Positions 47,821 through 57,686 of a stretch of DNA of 64,000 bases are shown here, one piece after another (the first letter of the stretch is position 1; every line of letters begins with the position of its first letter). The translations under genes were made by a program, and so were the position numbers. The notes below the pieces were generated by a model. It saw only the letters and a list, made by a program, of their open reading frames with translations, was not told the origin of the DNA and did no database searches. This DNA comes from Rhizobium sp. CB3090 (GTDB taxonomy: Bacteria > Pseudomonadota > Alphaproteobacteria > Rhizobiales > Rhizobiaceae), in assembly GCF_029714285.1 (NCBI RefSeq), contig NZ_CP121662.1:1364001-1428000 (forward strand), given 5' to 3'.

Positions 47821-48312
47821 TCAAACCGGCTTTACGCGGATAATCTTGGCTCTGACCTTCTCCGCCAAGGTTCTAGGATCGCAGGCAAAGATGCTGTCCG
47901 GCCGTCCCGCTGCGCACCAGACCTGATCATAGTTCAACAGACTTTCGTCAATGAAAACCGGCAGCTTCACACGATGGCCGATCGGACCTACGCCGCCGAT
48001 GGCGAAGCCGGTTTCGTCGCGAACCCGGTCTATGTCGGCGCGCTTCAGGCGCAGCCCGTAAGTGGTCGCAATGTATGCCGTATCGGCATTGTGCGCGCCG
48101 GAAACAAGAAGCAGCGTCAAGCCGTGAGTCTCCGCATTGACGAAGACGAGCGATTTGACGATTTGGTCGACGGCGCACCCAGCCGCTTTGGCAGCTTCTT
48201 CGGCCGTGCGGGTCGATTGCTCCATGCGCTTGATGGTTATATCCAGGCCGAGATTGCGAGCTGCCAGTTCGACGCGCTCCAGGCTTGAAAGCTTCTTGCT
48301 ATCCTCGCTCAT
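47821..48312 (-). CDS. YbaK/EbsC-family aminoacyl-tRNA deacylase
   Basis: 163 aa. Belongs to the YbaK/ProX superfamily that hydrolyses mischarged tRNAs (for example Cys-tRNA-Pro). Visible features are CAVDQIVKSLVFV near residue 46, with the catalytic Lys in the IVKSLVF segment, and GVGPIGH near the C-terminal third. Its start overlaps the MBL gene stop by 4 bp (ATGA), placing it at the end of the metG-tatD-MBL operon. Substrate specificity is unresolved. Confidence 0.88.
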   Translation of the reverse strand: MSEDSKKLSSLERVELAARNLGLDITIKRMEQSTRTAEEAAKAAGCAVDQIVKSLVFVNAETHGLTLLLVSGAHNADTAYIATTYGLRLKRADIDRVRDETGFAIGGVGPIGHRVKLPVFIDESLLNYDQVWCAAGRPDSIFACDPRTLAEKVRAKIIRVKPV

Positions 48313-49136
48313 AGATCCTCCTCCTCCACATCGAGTTCGATCCGCATCTGATCGTAGGCCGGCTCGACATTGTCGGGTGTTTCCGCAAGCACGGTCGCAT
48401 AATCGAGCGGTGTGTGCATATGCGTCAGGATCGCGTGCCGTGGCTGCAGCCGTTCGATCCAGGCAAGCGATTGCTCCAGCGAGAGATGGCTTGGATGCGG
48501 CCGGTATTGCAGCGCATCGATGATCAGGACGTCGAGGTTTTGAACTCGCTCCACAGATTCTGCCGGGAAGTCACTGATATCGCTGCAATAAGCAAGGTTG
48601 CCGATGCGAAAGCCAAGCGAGTGGATGTCGCCATGCTGCTGCTTGTGCGGCCAGAAGGTGATCGGGCCGCCCGGCCCCTCGACTGTGAAACTTTTGTCGA
48701 GGCTTTCGATGATGATCGGACGCACGATTGGCGGATAGTTGCTGCCCGGCGGCGTTTCCAGACAATAGCCAAAGCCCTCGCGGATGCGGTCCATGGTCGT
48801 CTGGTCAGCATAAATCGGAATGCGCTCATGCGAATTGTGGAAGAAGCCGCGGAGGTCGTCGAGGCCGTGGATATGGTCGGCATGGGCATGCGTATAGAGC
48901 ACCGCGTCGATGGACCCGACGCCGGCGCGGATCATCTGCTCGCGAAAATCCGGTCCGGTGTCGATGACGACGGTGGTAATGCCGCCATCCGGTGCGATCT
49001 GTTCGATCATGAAGGCAGAGCGCGTGCGCCGGTTTTTCGGGTTCTTCGGATCGCAAGCGCCCCAATCGCCGGTAATGCGCGGCACGCCCGGCGACGACGA
49101 GCAGCCCAATATGGTGAAGCGCCGCCGGTGAGTCAC
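48309..49136 (-). CDS. MBL-fold metallohydrolase (PhnP-like)
   Basis: 275 aa metallo-beta-lactamase fold. Metal ligands are in THAHADHIHG (about residue 80) and in YCSDISD and ILTHMHTPLD further on. N-terminal ILGCSSSPGVPRI with GDWGACDPKNPKNRRTRSAF is typical of the PhnP/phosphodiesterase-like subgroup encoded beside tatD in alphaproteobacteria. It may act on cyclic phosphodiesters; no phn genes are nearby. It follows tatD by 4 bp and overlaps the deacylase gene. Confidence 0.87.
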   Translation of the reverse strand: MTHRRRFTILGCSSSPGVPRITGDWGACDPKNPKNRRTRSAFMIEQIAPDGGITTVVIDTGPDFREQMIRAGVGSIDAVLYTHAHADHIHGLDDLRGFFHNSHERIPIYADQTTMDRIREGFGYCLETPPGSNYPPIVRPIIIESLDKSFTVEGPGGPITFWPHKQQHGDIHSLGFRIGNLAYCSDISDFPAESVERVQNLDVLIIDALQYRPHPSHLSLEQSLAWIERLQPRHAILTHMHTPLDYATVLAETPDNVEPAYDQMRIELDVEEEDL

Positions 49137-49140
49137 GCGG

Positions 49141-49923
49141 TCAGACCCTCGTCATGCGGGAGAAGCAGCGGAACGCATTCTCGGTGGTAACTACAGCGAT
49201 CTCATCCATGCTGACGCCGATCGTATCGGCCAGCACCTCGGCCGTATTCACCACATAGGATGGCTCATTGCGCTTGCCGCGCCAGCGTTTGGGCGCAAGG
49301 TACGGCGCGTCGGTCTCAACCAGCAGCCGGTCATGCGGGATCGTCTTGGCGATCTCGCGCAGCTCCTCGGATTTCGGGAAGGTGAGAATGCCGGAGAAGG
49401 AAATATAGCCGCCGAGCTCGACGCCGGTGCGGGCGAGGGCCGGGCCGGAGGAGAAGCAATGCAGAATGAAGGGGAAGGCCCCCTTCCCCGTTTCCTCGGT
49501 TAGGATCGCGGCCATGTCCTCGTCGGCGCTGCGGCTGTGAATGACCAGCGGCAATTGCGTTTCGCGCGCAGCCGCGATGTGGCGCAGGAAGCCGGTCTTC
49601 TGATCCTCAGGCTTCACCGTGTCGTAAAAATAGTCCAGCCCGGCCTCGCCGATTGCGACGATCTTCTCGTGCTGTTTTGCCAGCCGCACGAGATCTTCCG
49701 TCTGGATATCCAGCTCCTGATCAGCGCTGTTCGGATGCGTGCCGACCGAGCAGAAAACCGACGGATGGCGTTCGGTGATCGCCAGCAGCCCGTCGAGCTT
49801 CCTGACTTTGGTCGAGATGGTGACCATCTGTTTGACGCCAACCTCGTGGGCCCGCGCAACGATCGCGTCGCGTTCCTCTTCGAAGTCGGCAAAATCCAAA
49901 TGGCAGTGCGTATCGATCAGCAT
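49141..49923 (-). CDS. tatD: TatD-family metal-dependent hydrolase
   Basis: 260 aa TIM-barrel hydrolase. The N-terminal HxH is in LIDTHCHLDF (His6, His8); further ligands are in IGEAGLDYFYD (Glu near 92), VIHSR (His near 127) and HCFSS (His near 153). LLVETDAPYLAP carries the late Asp. TatD proteins act as 3'-5' DNases or in DNA/RNA quality control. 8 bp after metG and 4 bp before the MBL gene, in one operon. Confidence 0.93.
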   Translation of the reverse strand: MLIDTHCHLDFADFEEERDAIVARAHEVGVKQMVTISTKVRKLDGLLAITERHPSVFCSVGTHPNSADQELDIQTEDLVRLAKQHEKIVAIGEAGLDYFYDTVKPEDQKTGFLRHIAAARETQLPLVIHSRSADEDMAAILTEETGKGAFPFILHCFSSGPALARTGVELGGYISFSGILTFPKSEELREIAKTIPHDRLLVETDAPYLAPKRWRGKRNEPSYVVNTAEVLADTIGVSMDEIAVVTTENAFRCFSRMTRV

Positions 49924-49931
49924 GGAAAACC

Positions 49932-51485
49932 TTATTCGGCAGTCGGCGCGACGTAGCGCGGGAAGACCGGTTTCGGAGCTTCTAGCGGCGTTCCGGCAAC
50001 GAGACGGCCGGCCTCGCCGAGCGCCGCGAAGTCGCGCTTATCGGCGGGTATGGCGATCAGATCCAGCAGCTTGGCCGAAGATTCCGGCATGAAGGGCTGC
50101 AGGAGAATGCCGATCTGACGCACGACATCGGCGGTGACGTAAAGCACAGTCGCCATACGGGCCGGATCGGTCTTCTTCAGCGCCCAGGGCTCCTGGCCGG
50201 CGAAATAGCGGTCGCTTTCGGAGACGACGGCAATGATCGAAGCAAGCGCGCGATGAATGAGCTGCTTGCCCATGTCCTCGCGGGTGGACGCCAGCAGCGC
50301 ATCCGCCTGAGCTAGCAATGCCCTGTCCTCCTCGGTCAGCACACCGGGTTCCGGGATCTTTCCGTCGCAATTCTTGACGATCATCGACAGCGAGCGGCTG
50401 GCGAGATTGCCGATGCCATTGGCAAGGTCGGAGTTGATACGCGTGCCGATCGCCTCTTCGCTATAGCTGCCGTCCTGGCCGAAGGAAACTTCGCGCAGGA
50501 AGAAATAGCGCACCTGGTCGAGGCCGAAATGGTTCACCAGATTGACCGGATCGACGACGTTGCCGAGCGATTTCGACATCTTCTCGCCCTTGTTGAGCAG
50601 GAAGCCATGGGCATAGACGCGCTTCGGCAGCGGCAGCTCGGCCGACATCAGGAAAGCCGGCCAGTAGACGGCGTGGAAGCGAATGATGTCCTTGCCGATG
50701 ATGTGAATATCGGCCGGCCAGTATTTCGCCCGCGGATTGTTCCGGTCTTCGATATAGCCGGTTGCCGTGATGTAGTTCGTCAGCGCGTCGACCCAGACAT
50801 ACATGACATGCGCCGGGTCGTTCGGCACCTTGATGCCCCAATCGAACGTCGTGCGCGAGATCGACAGGTCCTTGAGGCCTGATTTGACAAAAGAGATCAC
50901 TTCGTTGCGGCGCTCGGCCGGACCGATGAAATCCGGGTTCTCCTCGTAGTGCTTCAGCAGGCGGTCCTGATATTCCGAGAGCTTGAAGAAGTAGCTTTCC
51001 TCCTGCACCCATTCGACCGGCGTGCCCTGGGGGCCGTAGCGGACGCCATCGGCGCGAAGCTCTGTCTCGTTTTCCTGATAATAGGCTTCGTCACGCACCG
51101 AATACCAGCCGGCGTAGGAATCCTTGTAGATATCCCCGGCATCGGCCATCAGGTTCCAGATATTCTGCGAGGTCTTGTGGTGGCGCGGCTGTGTCGTGCG
51201 GATGAAGTCATCATTGGATGCATTCAGCAGCTTGCCCATCGCCTGGAATTCATCGGAATTGCGATCGGCGAGCTGCTGTGGCGTCAGGCCCTCGGCGCGC
51301 GCCGTCTGCTGCATCTTCTGGCCGTGTTCGTCGGTGCCGGTCAGGAAAAAGACGTCGCGCCCGTCCAGCCGCTGGAAACGCGCCATCGCGTCGGTGGCAA
51401 TCAGCTCATAGGCATGGCCGATATGCGGCTTGCCATTGGGGTAAGCGATCGCGGTGGTGATGTAGAACGGGGTCTTGTCGGTCAT
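49932..51485 (-). CDS. metG: Methionyl-tRNA synthetase
   Basis: Charges initiator and elongator tRNA-Met. 517 aa, the short form without the C-terminal tRNA-binding appendix. HIGH motif at 21-24 (KPHIGHAYE) and KMSKS near 301 ([14 protein letters not shown]). ATG 51485 is preferred; an in-frame TTG three codons upstream is possible. First gene of metG-tatD-MBL-ybaK. A TauE-type gene on the other strand separates it from holB upstream. Confidence 0.96.
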   Translation of the reverse strand: MTDKTPFYITTAIAYPNGKPHIGHAYELIATDAMARFQRLDGRDVFFLTGTDEHGQKMQQTARAEGLTPQQLADRNSDEFQAMGKLLNASNDDFIRTTQPRHHKTSQNIWNLMADAGDIYKDSYAGWYSVRDEAYYQENETELRADGVRYGPQGTPVEWVQEESYFFKLSEYQDRLLKHYEENPDFIGPAERRNEVISFVKSGLKDLSISRTTFDWGIKVPNDPAHVMYVWVDALTNYITATGYIEDRNNPRAKYWPADIHIIGKDIIRFHAVYWPAFLMSAELPLPKRVYAHGFLLNKGEKMSKSLGNVVDPVNLVNHFGLDQVRYFFLREVSFGQDGSYSEEAIGTRINSDLANGIGNLASRSLSMIVKNCDGKIPEPGVLTEEDRALLAQADALLASTREDMGKQLIHRALASIIAVVSESDRYFAGQEPWALKKTDPARMATVLYVTADVVRQIGILLQPFMPESSAKLLDLIAIPADKRDFAALGEAGRLVAGTPLEAPKPVFPRYVAPTAE

Positions 51486-51728
51486 ATCAGGCAATGGTCC
51501 GGTTTACGGTTTCGTCATTGTTATTCTTGCACTCGCTCGCTTTAGCGCATGTTTGCCAGGAGCGAAACATCAAGTTTCGCGCACGCAGCATTCCTTGCTT
51601 TGTGGGCGTCCCTCGCTTGACTCGATCTCACCTCGGCTTTACCCCTTCAGAAAACCAAAGAGCAGGACAGGGACCGCCGTGAAATCCATTTCCATTTTTA
51701 GCAGCCCGTCCAACGGCTTGAAAGGGCC

Positions 51729-52535
51729 GTGGCTTTGAGTTTTCTCGCTTCATTCCAACCGCTCTACTCCTTTTCCGGTTTCTTCGTCGGCATGCTGGTG
51801 GGCATCACTGGCGTTGGCGGCGGGTCGTTGATGACGCCGTTGCTGGTCCTGTTGTTCGGCGTGCATCCGGCCACCGCCGTCGGCACCGATCTTCTCTATG
51901 CAGCGATCACCAAGACCGCCGGCACTGCGGTTCATGGCATCCACGGACGGGTGAACTGGAAAGTGGTGGGCTTGCTCGCCTCCGGAAGCGTGCCCGCCTC
52001 GCTCGCGATGCTGTGGATCATGGCCGGCGTCAATCGCGAGAGCCCGGCGGTTGCCCATACGATCACTTTGTCCCTGGGCTGCCTGCTGTTTCTGACGTCA
52101 TTGATGCTGATCTTCCGCGGCCAGGTACTGAGCGTAATCCGTAAATGGCGCGGCGAGCGCGGGACATTGACGCCGCGCACCGTTGCGCTGCTGACGTTCG
52201 TCCTTGGCCTTATGCTCGGCACGCTCGTCACCATGACGTCCGTCGGCGCGGGCGCGCTTGGCGTCACCGTGCTTTTGGTGCTCTATCCGCATCTCGATGT
52301 GCGTGAGATCGTCGGCACGGACATCGTACATGCCGTGCCGCTGACTTTGATCGGCGGCATGGGTTATTGGTTCATCGGCGAGATCAACTGGGCAATGCTG
52401 ATTGCATTGCTGCTTGGCTCGATTCCGGGCATCGTCGCAGGCAGCCTGCTGGCGCCGCGCTTGCATGAACGGCTGATCCGGTTATTCCTGGCCGTCACTT
52501 TGATGATCGTCGCCTGGAAATTACTCTTTCCTTAA
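51729..52535 (+). CDS. TauE/SafE (TSUP) family anion exporter
   Basis: 268 aa, seven or eight hydrophobic spans. The first repeat has GFFVGMLVGITGVGGGSLMTPLLV and the second VTMTSVGAGALGVTVL, the duplicated TSUP motif. The family moves sulfite, sulfoacetate or related organosulfur anions. Start GTG 51729 with AAAGGG upstream. Its stop overlaps the convergent holB stop by 4 bp (TTAA). It sits antisense within an otherwise continuous minus-strand housekeeping series. Confidence 0.88.
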   Translation: MALSFLASFQPLYSFSGFFVGMLVGITGVGGGSLMTPLLVLLFGVHPATAVGTDLLYAAITKTAGTAVHGIHGRVNWKVVGLLASGSVPASLAMLWIMAGVNRESPAVAHTITLSLGCLLFLTSLMLIFRGQVLSVIRKWRGERGTLTPRTVALLTFVLGLMLGTLVTMTSVGAGALGVTVLLVLYPHLDVREIVGTDIVHAVPLTLIGGMGYWFIGEINWAMLIALLLGSIPGIVAGSLLAPRLHERLIRLFLAVTLMIVAWKLLFP

Positions 52536-53569
52536 ACGGAAAGCTGCTGCTTGAGATCGCCGAGAATCGTGATGATCGTCTGCTTGCGATCGAGATTATA
52601 GGCCTTCGATACGCTAAGCCGCTCGGTAACGTCGGAATAGAGGCGGGCAAGTCTTTCCGCCACGGTGAGGCGTCCATCCAGCGCAGCCATCCTCGCCCGC
52701 GCCATGATGTCTTCACCGATATGGGACACGAAGAAGCCGAAGATCGTGTCGCTTTCTTTGGCCGATAAGGCATCGGCGAGGCGATGCATTGCCCGGCGCG
52801 CTGCAGGCCCATCCGTTGAGATGACCTGCTCGTAGGCCGCAACGATCTCGCCGCCGCCATAGTTCAGCAGTTTCAGGGCCTCGCTGACGCTCCCCTTGGC
52901 CGCTGCAAGCAAATCCGCGCCCTGCCCTGGCGGCAGACTTATACCGAGATGCCCGAGCGCCTTCCCCAAAGCATCGTCGCTGAGCGGCGCCAGCTTCAGC
53001 GGCAGGCAGCGAGAGCGGATGGTCGGCAGCAGCTTGCCCGGCGCATGCGACAGCACCAGGAACAGCGCCCGCTTCGGCGGTTCCTCGAGGATCTTCAGTA
53101 TGGCATTGGCGGCGCTTCGGTTGAGATCGTCGGCCGGATCGATGATGACGATGCGCCAATTGCCGGTGCCGGAGGTCTGCGAAAAGAACTTGCCGGCGCG
53201 ACGAACCTCATCGACGGTGATCGCGGACTTTACCTTGCCGGTCTTGTCGTCGACCGGACGGGTTAAATGCAGCAGATTGTGCGAGGCACCGCCGGAAATC
53301 TGCCGGCTGATGGCGGAAGCCGGATCGGGGTCGCCGATCATTTTGGGCGCTGTGGCGGGGTCGGGATGAGACAGGACATGATTGGCAAAGCGGAAGGCGA
53401 GCGTCGCCTTGCCGATGCCTTCCGGTCCCTCGATCAGAACGGCATGGTGCCCCTTGCCCGAGCAATAGGATTGCGCCAGGAAGGCTTCTGCATCCTCATG
53501 ACCAAAGAGACTAATATTATCCTGAGGCGCAATCGCACCGTCGAGAACCCCTGGCCGCTCTTCGCTCAT
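52532..53569 (-). CDS. holB: DNA polymerase III subunit delta'
   Basis: 345 aa clamp-loader subunit. AAA+ core: [18 protein letters not shown] (degenerate P-loop, about residues 41-58), [24 protein letters not shown] near 141 and SRC motif [13 protein letters not shown] near 186, followed by helical collar sequence. Its ATG overlaps the tmk stop by 4 bp. tmk-holB is a conserved pair. Confidence 0.92.
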   Translation of the reverse strand: MSEERPGVLDGAIAPQDNISLFGHEDAEAFLAQSYCSGKGHHAVLIEGPEGIGKATLAFRFANHVLSHPDPATAPKMIGDPDPASAISRQISGGASHNLLHLTRPVDDKTGKVKSAITVDEVRRAGKFFSQTSGTGNWRIVIIDPADDLNRSAANAILKILEEPPKRALFLVLSHAPGKLLPTIRSRCLPLKLAPLSDDALGKALGHLGISLPPGQGADLLAAAKGSVSEALKLLNYGGGEIVAAYEQVISTDGPAARRAMHRLADALSAKESDTIFGFFVSHIGEDIMARARMAALDGRLTVAERLARLYSDVTERLSVSKAYNLDRKQTIITILGDLKQQLSV

Positions 53570-54243
53570 TGCGCCACTTCCGGTCTGACGGTTGGCATAC
53601 CGTCTGCTGATGTCAGGCGCTCTTCGACGATGCTGGCGATTTCATCAGCAATGTCATTTTCGGAGCGCTGCGCATCGATGACGTGACAGCGGCCGGGATC
53701 GCGCGCCGCAATATCGAGAAAGGCCTCCCGACGCTTCTCATGCGTCTCCATTTCCTCCTTTTCGAAGCGATCCGGTGCGGCAGCAGCGCGCTTGCGGGCA
53801 CGCTCCAGGCCGATCTTGGCGGGAATATCAAGGATCAGCGTGCAGTCCGGCACCACGCCGTTGACCGCGACGCGTTGCAAAGCCTCGATGAAATCAGGTT
53901 CGAGATTGCCGGTTATGCCCTGATAAACACGCGAGGAATCCATGAATCGGTCGCAAAGCACGATAGTTCCGCGCGCAAGCGCCGGGCGGATGACCTCTTC
54001 GACGTGATCGTTGCGCGCAGCGGCAAACAGGATTGCTTCCATGCGCGTGCCGAACATTTCGGCTGCACCCGAAAGCAGCACGTGCCGAACCGCCTCTGCC
54101 CCCGGCGAGCCGCCCGGTTCTCGCGTCACCAAGACGTCATGACCAAGCCCGCGCAACCGCTCCGCCAGACGGCGAATCTGGGTCGATTTGCCGGCCCCTT
54201 CCCCGCCTTCAAAGCTCACGAACAATCCGGTTGCATCAGCCAA
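53566..54243 (-). CDS. tmk: Thymidylate kinase
   Basis: Phosphorylates dTMP to dTDP. 225 aa. P-loop [12 protein letters not shown] at 10-21; DR motif [14 protein letters not shown] near 96; LID region with arginines [17 protein letters not shown]. Overlaps holB downstream by 4 bp; separated from the carboxypeptidase-like gene upstream by 153 bp. Confidence 0.95.
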   Translation of the reverse strand: MADATGLFVSFEGGEGAGKSTQIRRLAERLRGLGHDVLVTREPGGSPGAEAVRHVLLSGAAEMFGTRMEAILFAAARNDHVEEVIRPALARGTIVLCDRFMDSSRVYQGITGNLEPDFIEALQRVAVNGVVPDCTLILDIPAKIGLERARKRAAAAPDRFEKEEMETHEKRREAFLDIAARDPGRCHVIDAQRSENDIADEIASIVEERLTSADGMPTVRPEVAQ

Positions 54244-54396
54244 TGATCATGTCCTGCACTTGTTTTTCGCTTTTTTGCCGTAGCGTCACCTATGCCCTGT
54301 TTAACCCAAGATGCATGCCCGCGAAACCACGCAAACTGTTTGAGCCTGATATTCTATATAGGCTGTAAACAGTGGATTTCATGAGGCGGGAAACAA

Positions 54397-55611
54397 TCAG
54401 GTCGGCGTCGGCGTGTCCCAAAGCCAGGAAAACAGCAGCGATTCCGTCAACTCCATGAAGGCATCGAAGGCGCGGCGGCTGAGCGTTCCCTGCGCGACTG
54501 CATTCTTTGTATAAAGCGGCAATTCGCGCAGCAGCCGCGCGCCGGAAAAGACGCGAAGCGTTCCTGCTTCGTAGCCGGCAGCGACGGGCGCCGTCAGCGG
54601 CCAGCGATAGATGATGCGGGCCGACAGGCGATCGGGATTGTTGAGCGGCACATAGACATCGACCGGCATCTTGGCGAGCAGGCCGACCGTCGACTGCGCG
54701 CCGCCATAGACGCTGGCATCGCCGATCACCTCGCCATCGGCAAAGACGCGCTGGCTCTTGAAGTTGCTGAGGCCCCATTCCAGCACGCGGCGGGTTTCCT
54801 CTGTACGTTCCTTGTCCGATTTCAAGCCGCCGAGCGCCACGAACAGCCGCCGGCCGTCACGCTGGATGGAGGCGACGATCGAATAGCCCTCGCCTTCCGC
54901 AAAGCCGGTACCGAGGCCGTCGACGCCAATGTTCAGCAGGAGCAACGGATTGCGGTTGCGCTGGTAGATCTTGTTCCAGGTAAAATCCGCCTGGCCGAAA
55001 TATTTGTAGAGATCGGAATGCTTCGCCTGCAGGTCCTGCGCCAGCGTCACCAGCTCGCGCACAGAGACCTTGCTGCCGCCATTCTGATCGTCGGGATCCG
55101 GAAGGCCGGTGGAATTGGTGAAGACCGCCTTCGGCATGCCGATTTCACGCGCATGTGCCGTCATGCGCCGGGCGAATTCCATTTCACTGACTGAAATGCC
55201 CTCGGCGAGGATCATGCAGCCGTCATTGGCCTGCTGCACGGCGACGCCCTGGATCAGGTCGCCGACGCGCACGTGCGATTTCAGCGCGGCAAACATGGTC
55301 GATGTGCGAGACGGTGCACCGCCCTTGCGCCAGGCATTTTCGGAAACGGGATACTCCGTATCGAGCGAAATCTCCCCTCGCCCGACCGCATCGAAGACGA
55401 CATCCAGGGTCATCAGCTTGGCAAGCGACGCCGGTGAAATCGGCTGGTTCTCATCCTTGGCAAGCAGGATCGTGCCGGTGGAGGCTTCGATCATGAAGGC
55501 CTGTGCGGCCTTGGTCTCGAAAGCAGGCGATCCCGCCTGTTGCGCGACGGCCGGCAGGCACTCGATCCCGATAAGGAAGAAGGAAAACGCGAAAAAGAGG
55601 CGTCTCAACAT
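54397..55611 (-). CDS. D-alanyl-D-alanine carboxypeptidase-like protein with degenerate motifs
   Basis: 404 aa, signal peptide to about residue 23. Peptidase S11 fold: SxxK is intact (Ser62-Leu-Ala-Lys65 in SPASLAKLMTLD). The SxN position reads Gln127-Ala-Asn129 (VQQANDGC), where DacA-type enzymes have SGN. The KTG triad reads Gly234-Thr-Gly236 (GVDGLGTGFAEG). A C-terminal PBP5-like beta domain follows (about 290-375). Without the KTG lysine and SxN serine, normal carboxypeptidase activity is doubtful; a binding or regulatory role is possible. Lies between rlpA and tmk on one strand. Confidence 0.85.
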   Translation of the reverse strand: MLRRLFFAFSFFLIGIECLPAVAQQAGSPAFETKAAQAFMIEASTGTILLAKDENQPISPASLAKLMTLDVVFDAVGRGEISLDTEYPVSENAWRKGGAPSRTSTMFAALKSHVRVGDLIQGVAVQQANDGCMILAEGISVSEMEFARRMTAHAREIGMPKAVFTNSTGLPDPDDQNGGSKVSVRELVTLAQDLQAKHSDLYKYFGQADFTWNKIYQRNRNPLLLLNIGVDGLGTGFAEGEGYSIVASIQRDGRRLFVALGGLKSDKERTEETRRVLEWGLSNFKSQRVFADGEVIGDASVYGGAQSTVGLLAKMPVDVYVPLNNPDRLSARIIYRWPLTAPVAAGYEAGTLRVFSGARLLRELPLYTKNAVAQGTLSRRAFDAFMELTESLLFSWLWDTPTPT

Positions 55612-55681
55612 GCCGGCTCCCCAATCCGATCGACCCCGAAATCATATTAGCCAGGGGTGAAGATTCAGGCAATGACGCCGA

Positions 55682-56845
55682 TCAATCGACCTGCGTTTGA
55701 GCTTGATGCTGACGGTGATAGGCCGAGAGGATCGACTCCTGCGTCAGCCCGTCATTGCGCACCATGACAGCATCGAAAGCGAGATCGACATAAACAGTCT
55801 TGACCGGCGCTTCCTGATAGGCAGCAACCGCGGAGGTCAGCGACGGCGCATTGAGGCTTGCCATGCCAGGTGCGAAATCGGGACGCTCGTAGGGAATGGG
55901 GCCGATTTGCGGCAGCACGACCATCGTCGGCTCGACAGGATCGACCGACGGCATGGCGCCGCCGTTCCAAGTCATCGGCGGCGGATTGTTGCGCTTGTTG
56001 CTGTTGTAGGATGTTGGCGTCGAGCCGGCGAAGGCGGTGACCGAATAAGGCGACTGCCGCGGAACCGGCGCGAGTGCCGGCGTCACGTTGAAACTGCGCT
56101 GCTGGCGGCTCGGCCGGACACTATCCGAATCCGGCAATTGATCGGCAGTTATGCCGCCGTTCGAAGCGACCATCACGCCGGTTGCGATCTGGCCGCCAGG
56201 GTTGATGCTCGGCAGGCGCGAGCCCTTCGGAATGTAGGAAGCCATCAGATAGGGCTCGTCATGGCCGTCCATACGGGCGCGGCCGACATATTGCACGCGC
56301 ACGTCGCCGGTGCCGCTGTTTTGAAGGTCGAGCATCTGCGCCGTCTTGTTGGAAAGATCGATGATGCGGCCAGGATGATAGGGCCCGCGATCATTGACGC
56401 GCACGATGATGGAGGAGCCGTTTTCGACATTGGTGACGCGCGCGTAGCTCGGCAGCGGAAAGGTCGGATGCGCGGCGGTGAGCGCCTGCTGGTCATAGAC
56501 CTCGCCGTTTGCGGTCAGGCGTCCGTGAAAGGCCGAGCCGTACCAGGAAGCGATGCCGACCTTGTTATAGGTATAGTCTTCCTTGGGATAATACCACTTG
56601 CCCTTGACCTGGTAGGGATTGCCAACCATGAACCGCCCGCCACCCTTCGGGATCGGTCCGTTGAAGGCCACCCGCGGGCTCGCCTTAACGCCGTATTCTT
56701 TTTCGGAGAAATATTCCTTGCCGTGCTGACGCTTCGTCGCAACCTGCTGCGAGGTTCCGCAGGCGGTAACAGTGGCGCACATCAGAGAGAGAGCAAACCA
56801 ACGCATACCCGTTGCGTATGTCACCGCACGATTATCGAATTTCAT
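55682..56845 (-). CDS. rlpA: RlpA-like lipoprotein (septal-ring lytic transglycosylase family)
   Basis: 387 aa from ATG 56845; another start at 56806 is possible and 56884 less likely. The N-terminus is a lipoprotein signal ending in VTAC. The DPBB domain (about 95-195) has GIASWYGSAFHGRLTANGE and the catalytic-type Asp in VRVNDRGPYHPGRIIDLS. No SPOR domain is visible; instead the C-terminal 190 residues are low-complexity and proline-rich. RlpA cleaves naked glycan strands at division sites. First gene of the minus-strand wall/replication series. Confidence 0.9.
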   Translation of the reverse strand: MKFDNRAVTYATGMRWFALSLMCATVTACGTSQQVATKRQHGKEYFSEKEYGVKASPRVAFNGPIPKGGGRFMVGNPYQVKGKWYYPKEDYTYNKVGIASWYGSAFHGRLTANGEVYDQQALTAAHPTFPLPSYARVTNVENGSSIIVRVNDRGPYHPGRIIDLSNKTAQMLDLQNSGTGDVRVQYVGRARMDGHDEPYLMASYIPKGSRLPSINPGGQIATGVMVASNGGITADQLPDSDSVRPSRQQRSFNVTPALAPVPRQSPYSVTAFAGSTPTSYNSNKRNNPPPMTWNGGAMPSVDPVEPTMVVLPQIGPIPYERPDFAPGMASLNAPSLTSAVAAYQEAPVKTVYVDLAFDAVMVRNDGLTQESILSAYHRQHQAQTQVD

Positions 56846-57177
56846 CTGTCCCACGCCGTTAATCAAATTACTATGGCAAGGCATGCACCGGCATATCCCT
56901 CAACCGGTACCCTGCTACGCCTCAATCACCTAACGGTACTTTAATCATGATTGCATGTTGTCGAATTTGCGATCGGATTTGAGCGGAAACGGATATTTCT
57001 GAAGATTATGGTTAATGAGTGACTAAAATTGACTCACTGATGGAGGCCCTTGAACGTCGTCGTGCGGCTCTATCCTGCGGAAATGGCGAGCAGAACAGCC
57101 ATGTTAGTGATTTTTAATTTTATGGATTTCAAAGATACGTCGATATGTTTAGGGTCGCCGTCCGATCGGAGGAGTTA
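56846..57177. other. Divergent intergenic region
   Basis: 332 bp, AT-rich, between rlpA and a small plus-strand gene. It must hold the rlpA promoter. An inverted repeat around AGTGA...TCACT (about 57018-57038) could be an operator. No ORF with a ribosome-binding site is seen before 57171. Confidence 0.4.
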
Positions 57178-57384
57178 ATGATGCGGCGCTATAATCTGCG
57201 GCATGATGTCGGAGGCACTTGGCTGGTGGTGGATGGAGTGACGACGGAGCCCGCAAATCTAGACGATGTCGCATTAAGTGGCATGGGCTGGCCGGAAGCT
57301 TGCGATATGGTCGCCCTCTTGAATTGTCTCGATGCAATCGAAAATGCGTCGCGAGATTATGAAGCTTTGGCAGCCGCAGAATAA
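57178..57384 (+). CDS. Small hypothetical protein, 68 aa
   Basis: Two consecutive ATGs (57178, 57181) follow GGAGGAG, a strong ribosome-binding site. The protein is soluble and acidic, with a beta-like start (RYNLRHDVGGTWLVVDGVTTEPA) and a helical C-terminal half (EACDMVALLNCLDAIENASRDYEALAAAE). I do not recognise a confirmed function; rhizobia carry many small proteins of this look. Monocistronic, followed by the tRNA gene on the other strand. Confidence 0.6.
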   Translation: MMRRYNLRHDVGGTWLVVDGVTTEPANLDDVALSGMGWPEACDMVALLNCLDAIENASRDYEALAAAE

Positions 57385-57474
57385 TTGTGGTCCGTTCCCC
57401 GGTGAAACTGCATCAATCACCGTAGGCGGCATGTATGCGGTATCATATGTAAGAATCTGATTTCATTGATTTTT

Positions 57475-57564
57475 TGGCGGAAGAGGTGGGATTCGAACCC
57501 ACGGTACGGTTTCCCGCACGCCGGTTTTCAAGACCGGTTCCTTAAACCACTCGGACACTCTTCC
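57475..57564 (-). tRNA. tRNA-Ser (anticodon UGA)
   Basis: 90-nt class II tRNA including an encoded CCA. Acceptor GGAAGAG pairs with CTCTTCC; the T-arm GGTTCGAATCC is canonical; the anticodon loop CTTGAAA gives UGA; a long variable arm (GCGGGAAACCGT region) identifies serine. An 8-bp perfect hairpin (CTGAAGCG-TAG-CGCTTCAG, 57570-57588) sits 5 bp before the 5' end and may help processing or end an upstream transcript. Confidence 0.95.
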
Positions 57565-57686
57565 TGTCGCTGAAGCGTAGCGCTTCAGTATATGTGGTCG
57601 GCTGGCTTTACAGCTATTCGGGCCGGAGCGTCAACCGGCCTGATCGAACTCTGCGTCCAACGAATTCGCTCACGTAGATGATGCCA

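Noticed and set aside
57570..57588. Perfect 8-bp hairpin just before tRNA-Ser as a possible attachment site
   Set aside because: No integrase, no duplicated tRNA end and no foreign gene nearby; noted only as a processing or terminator structure.
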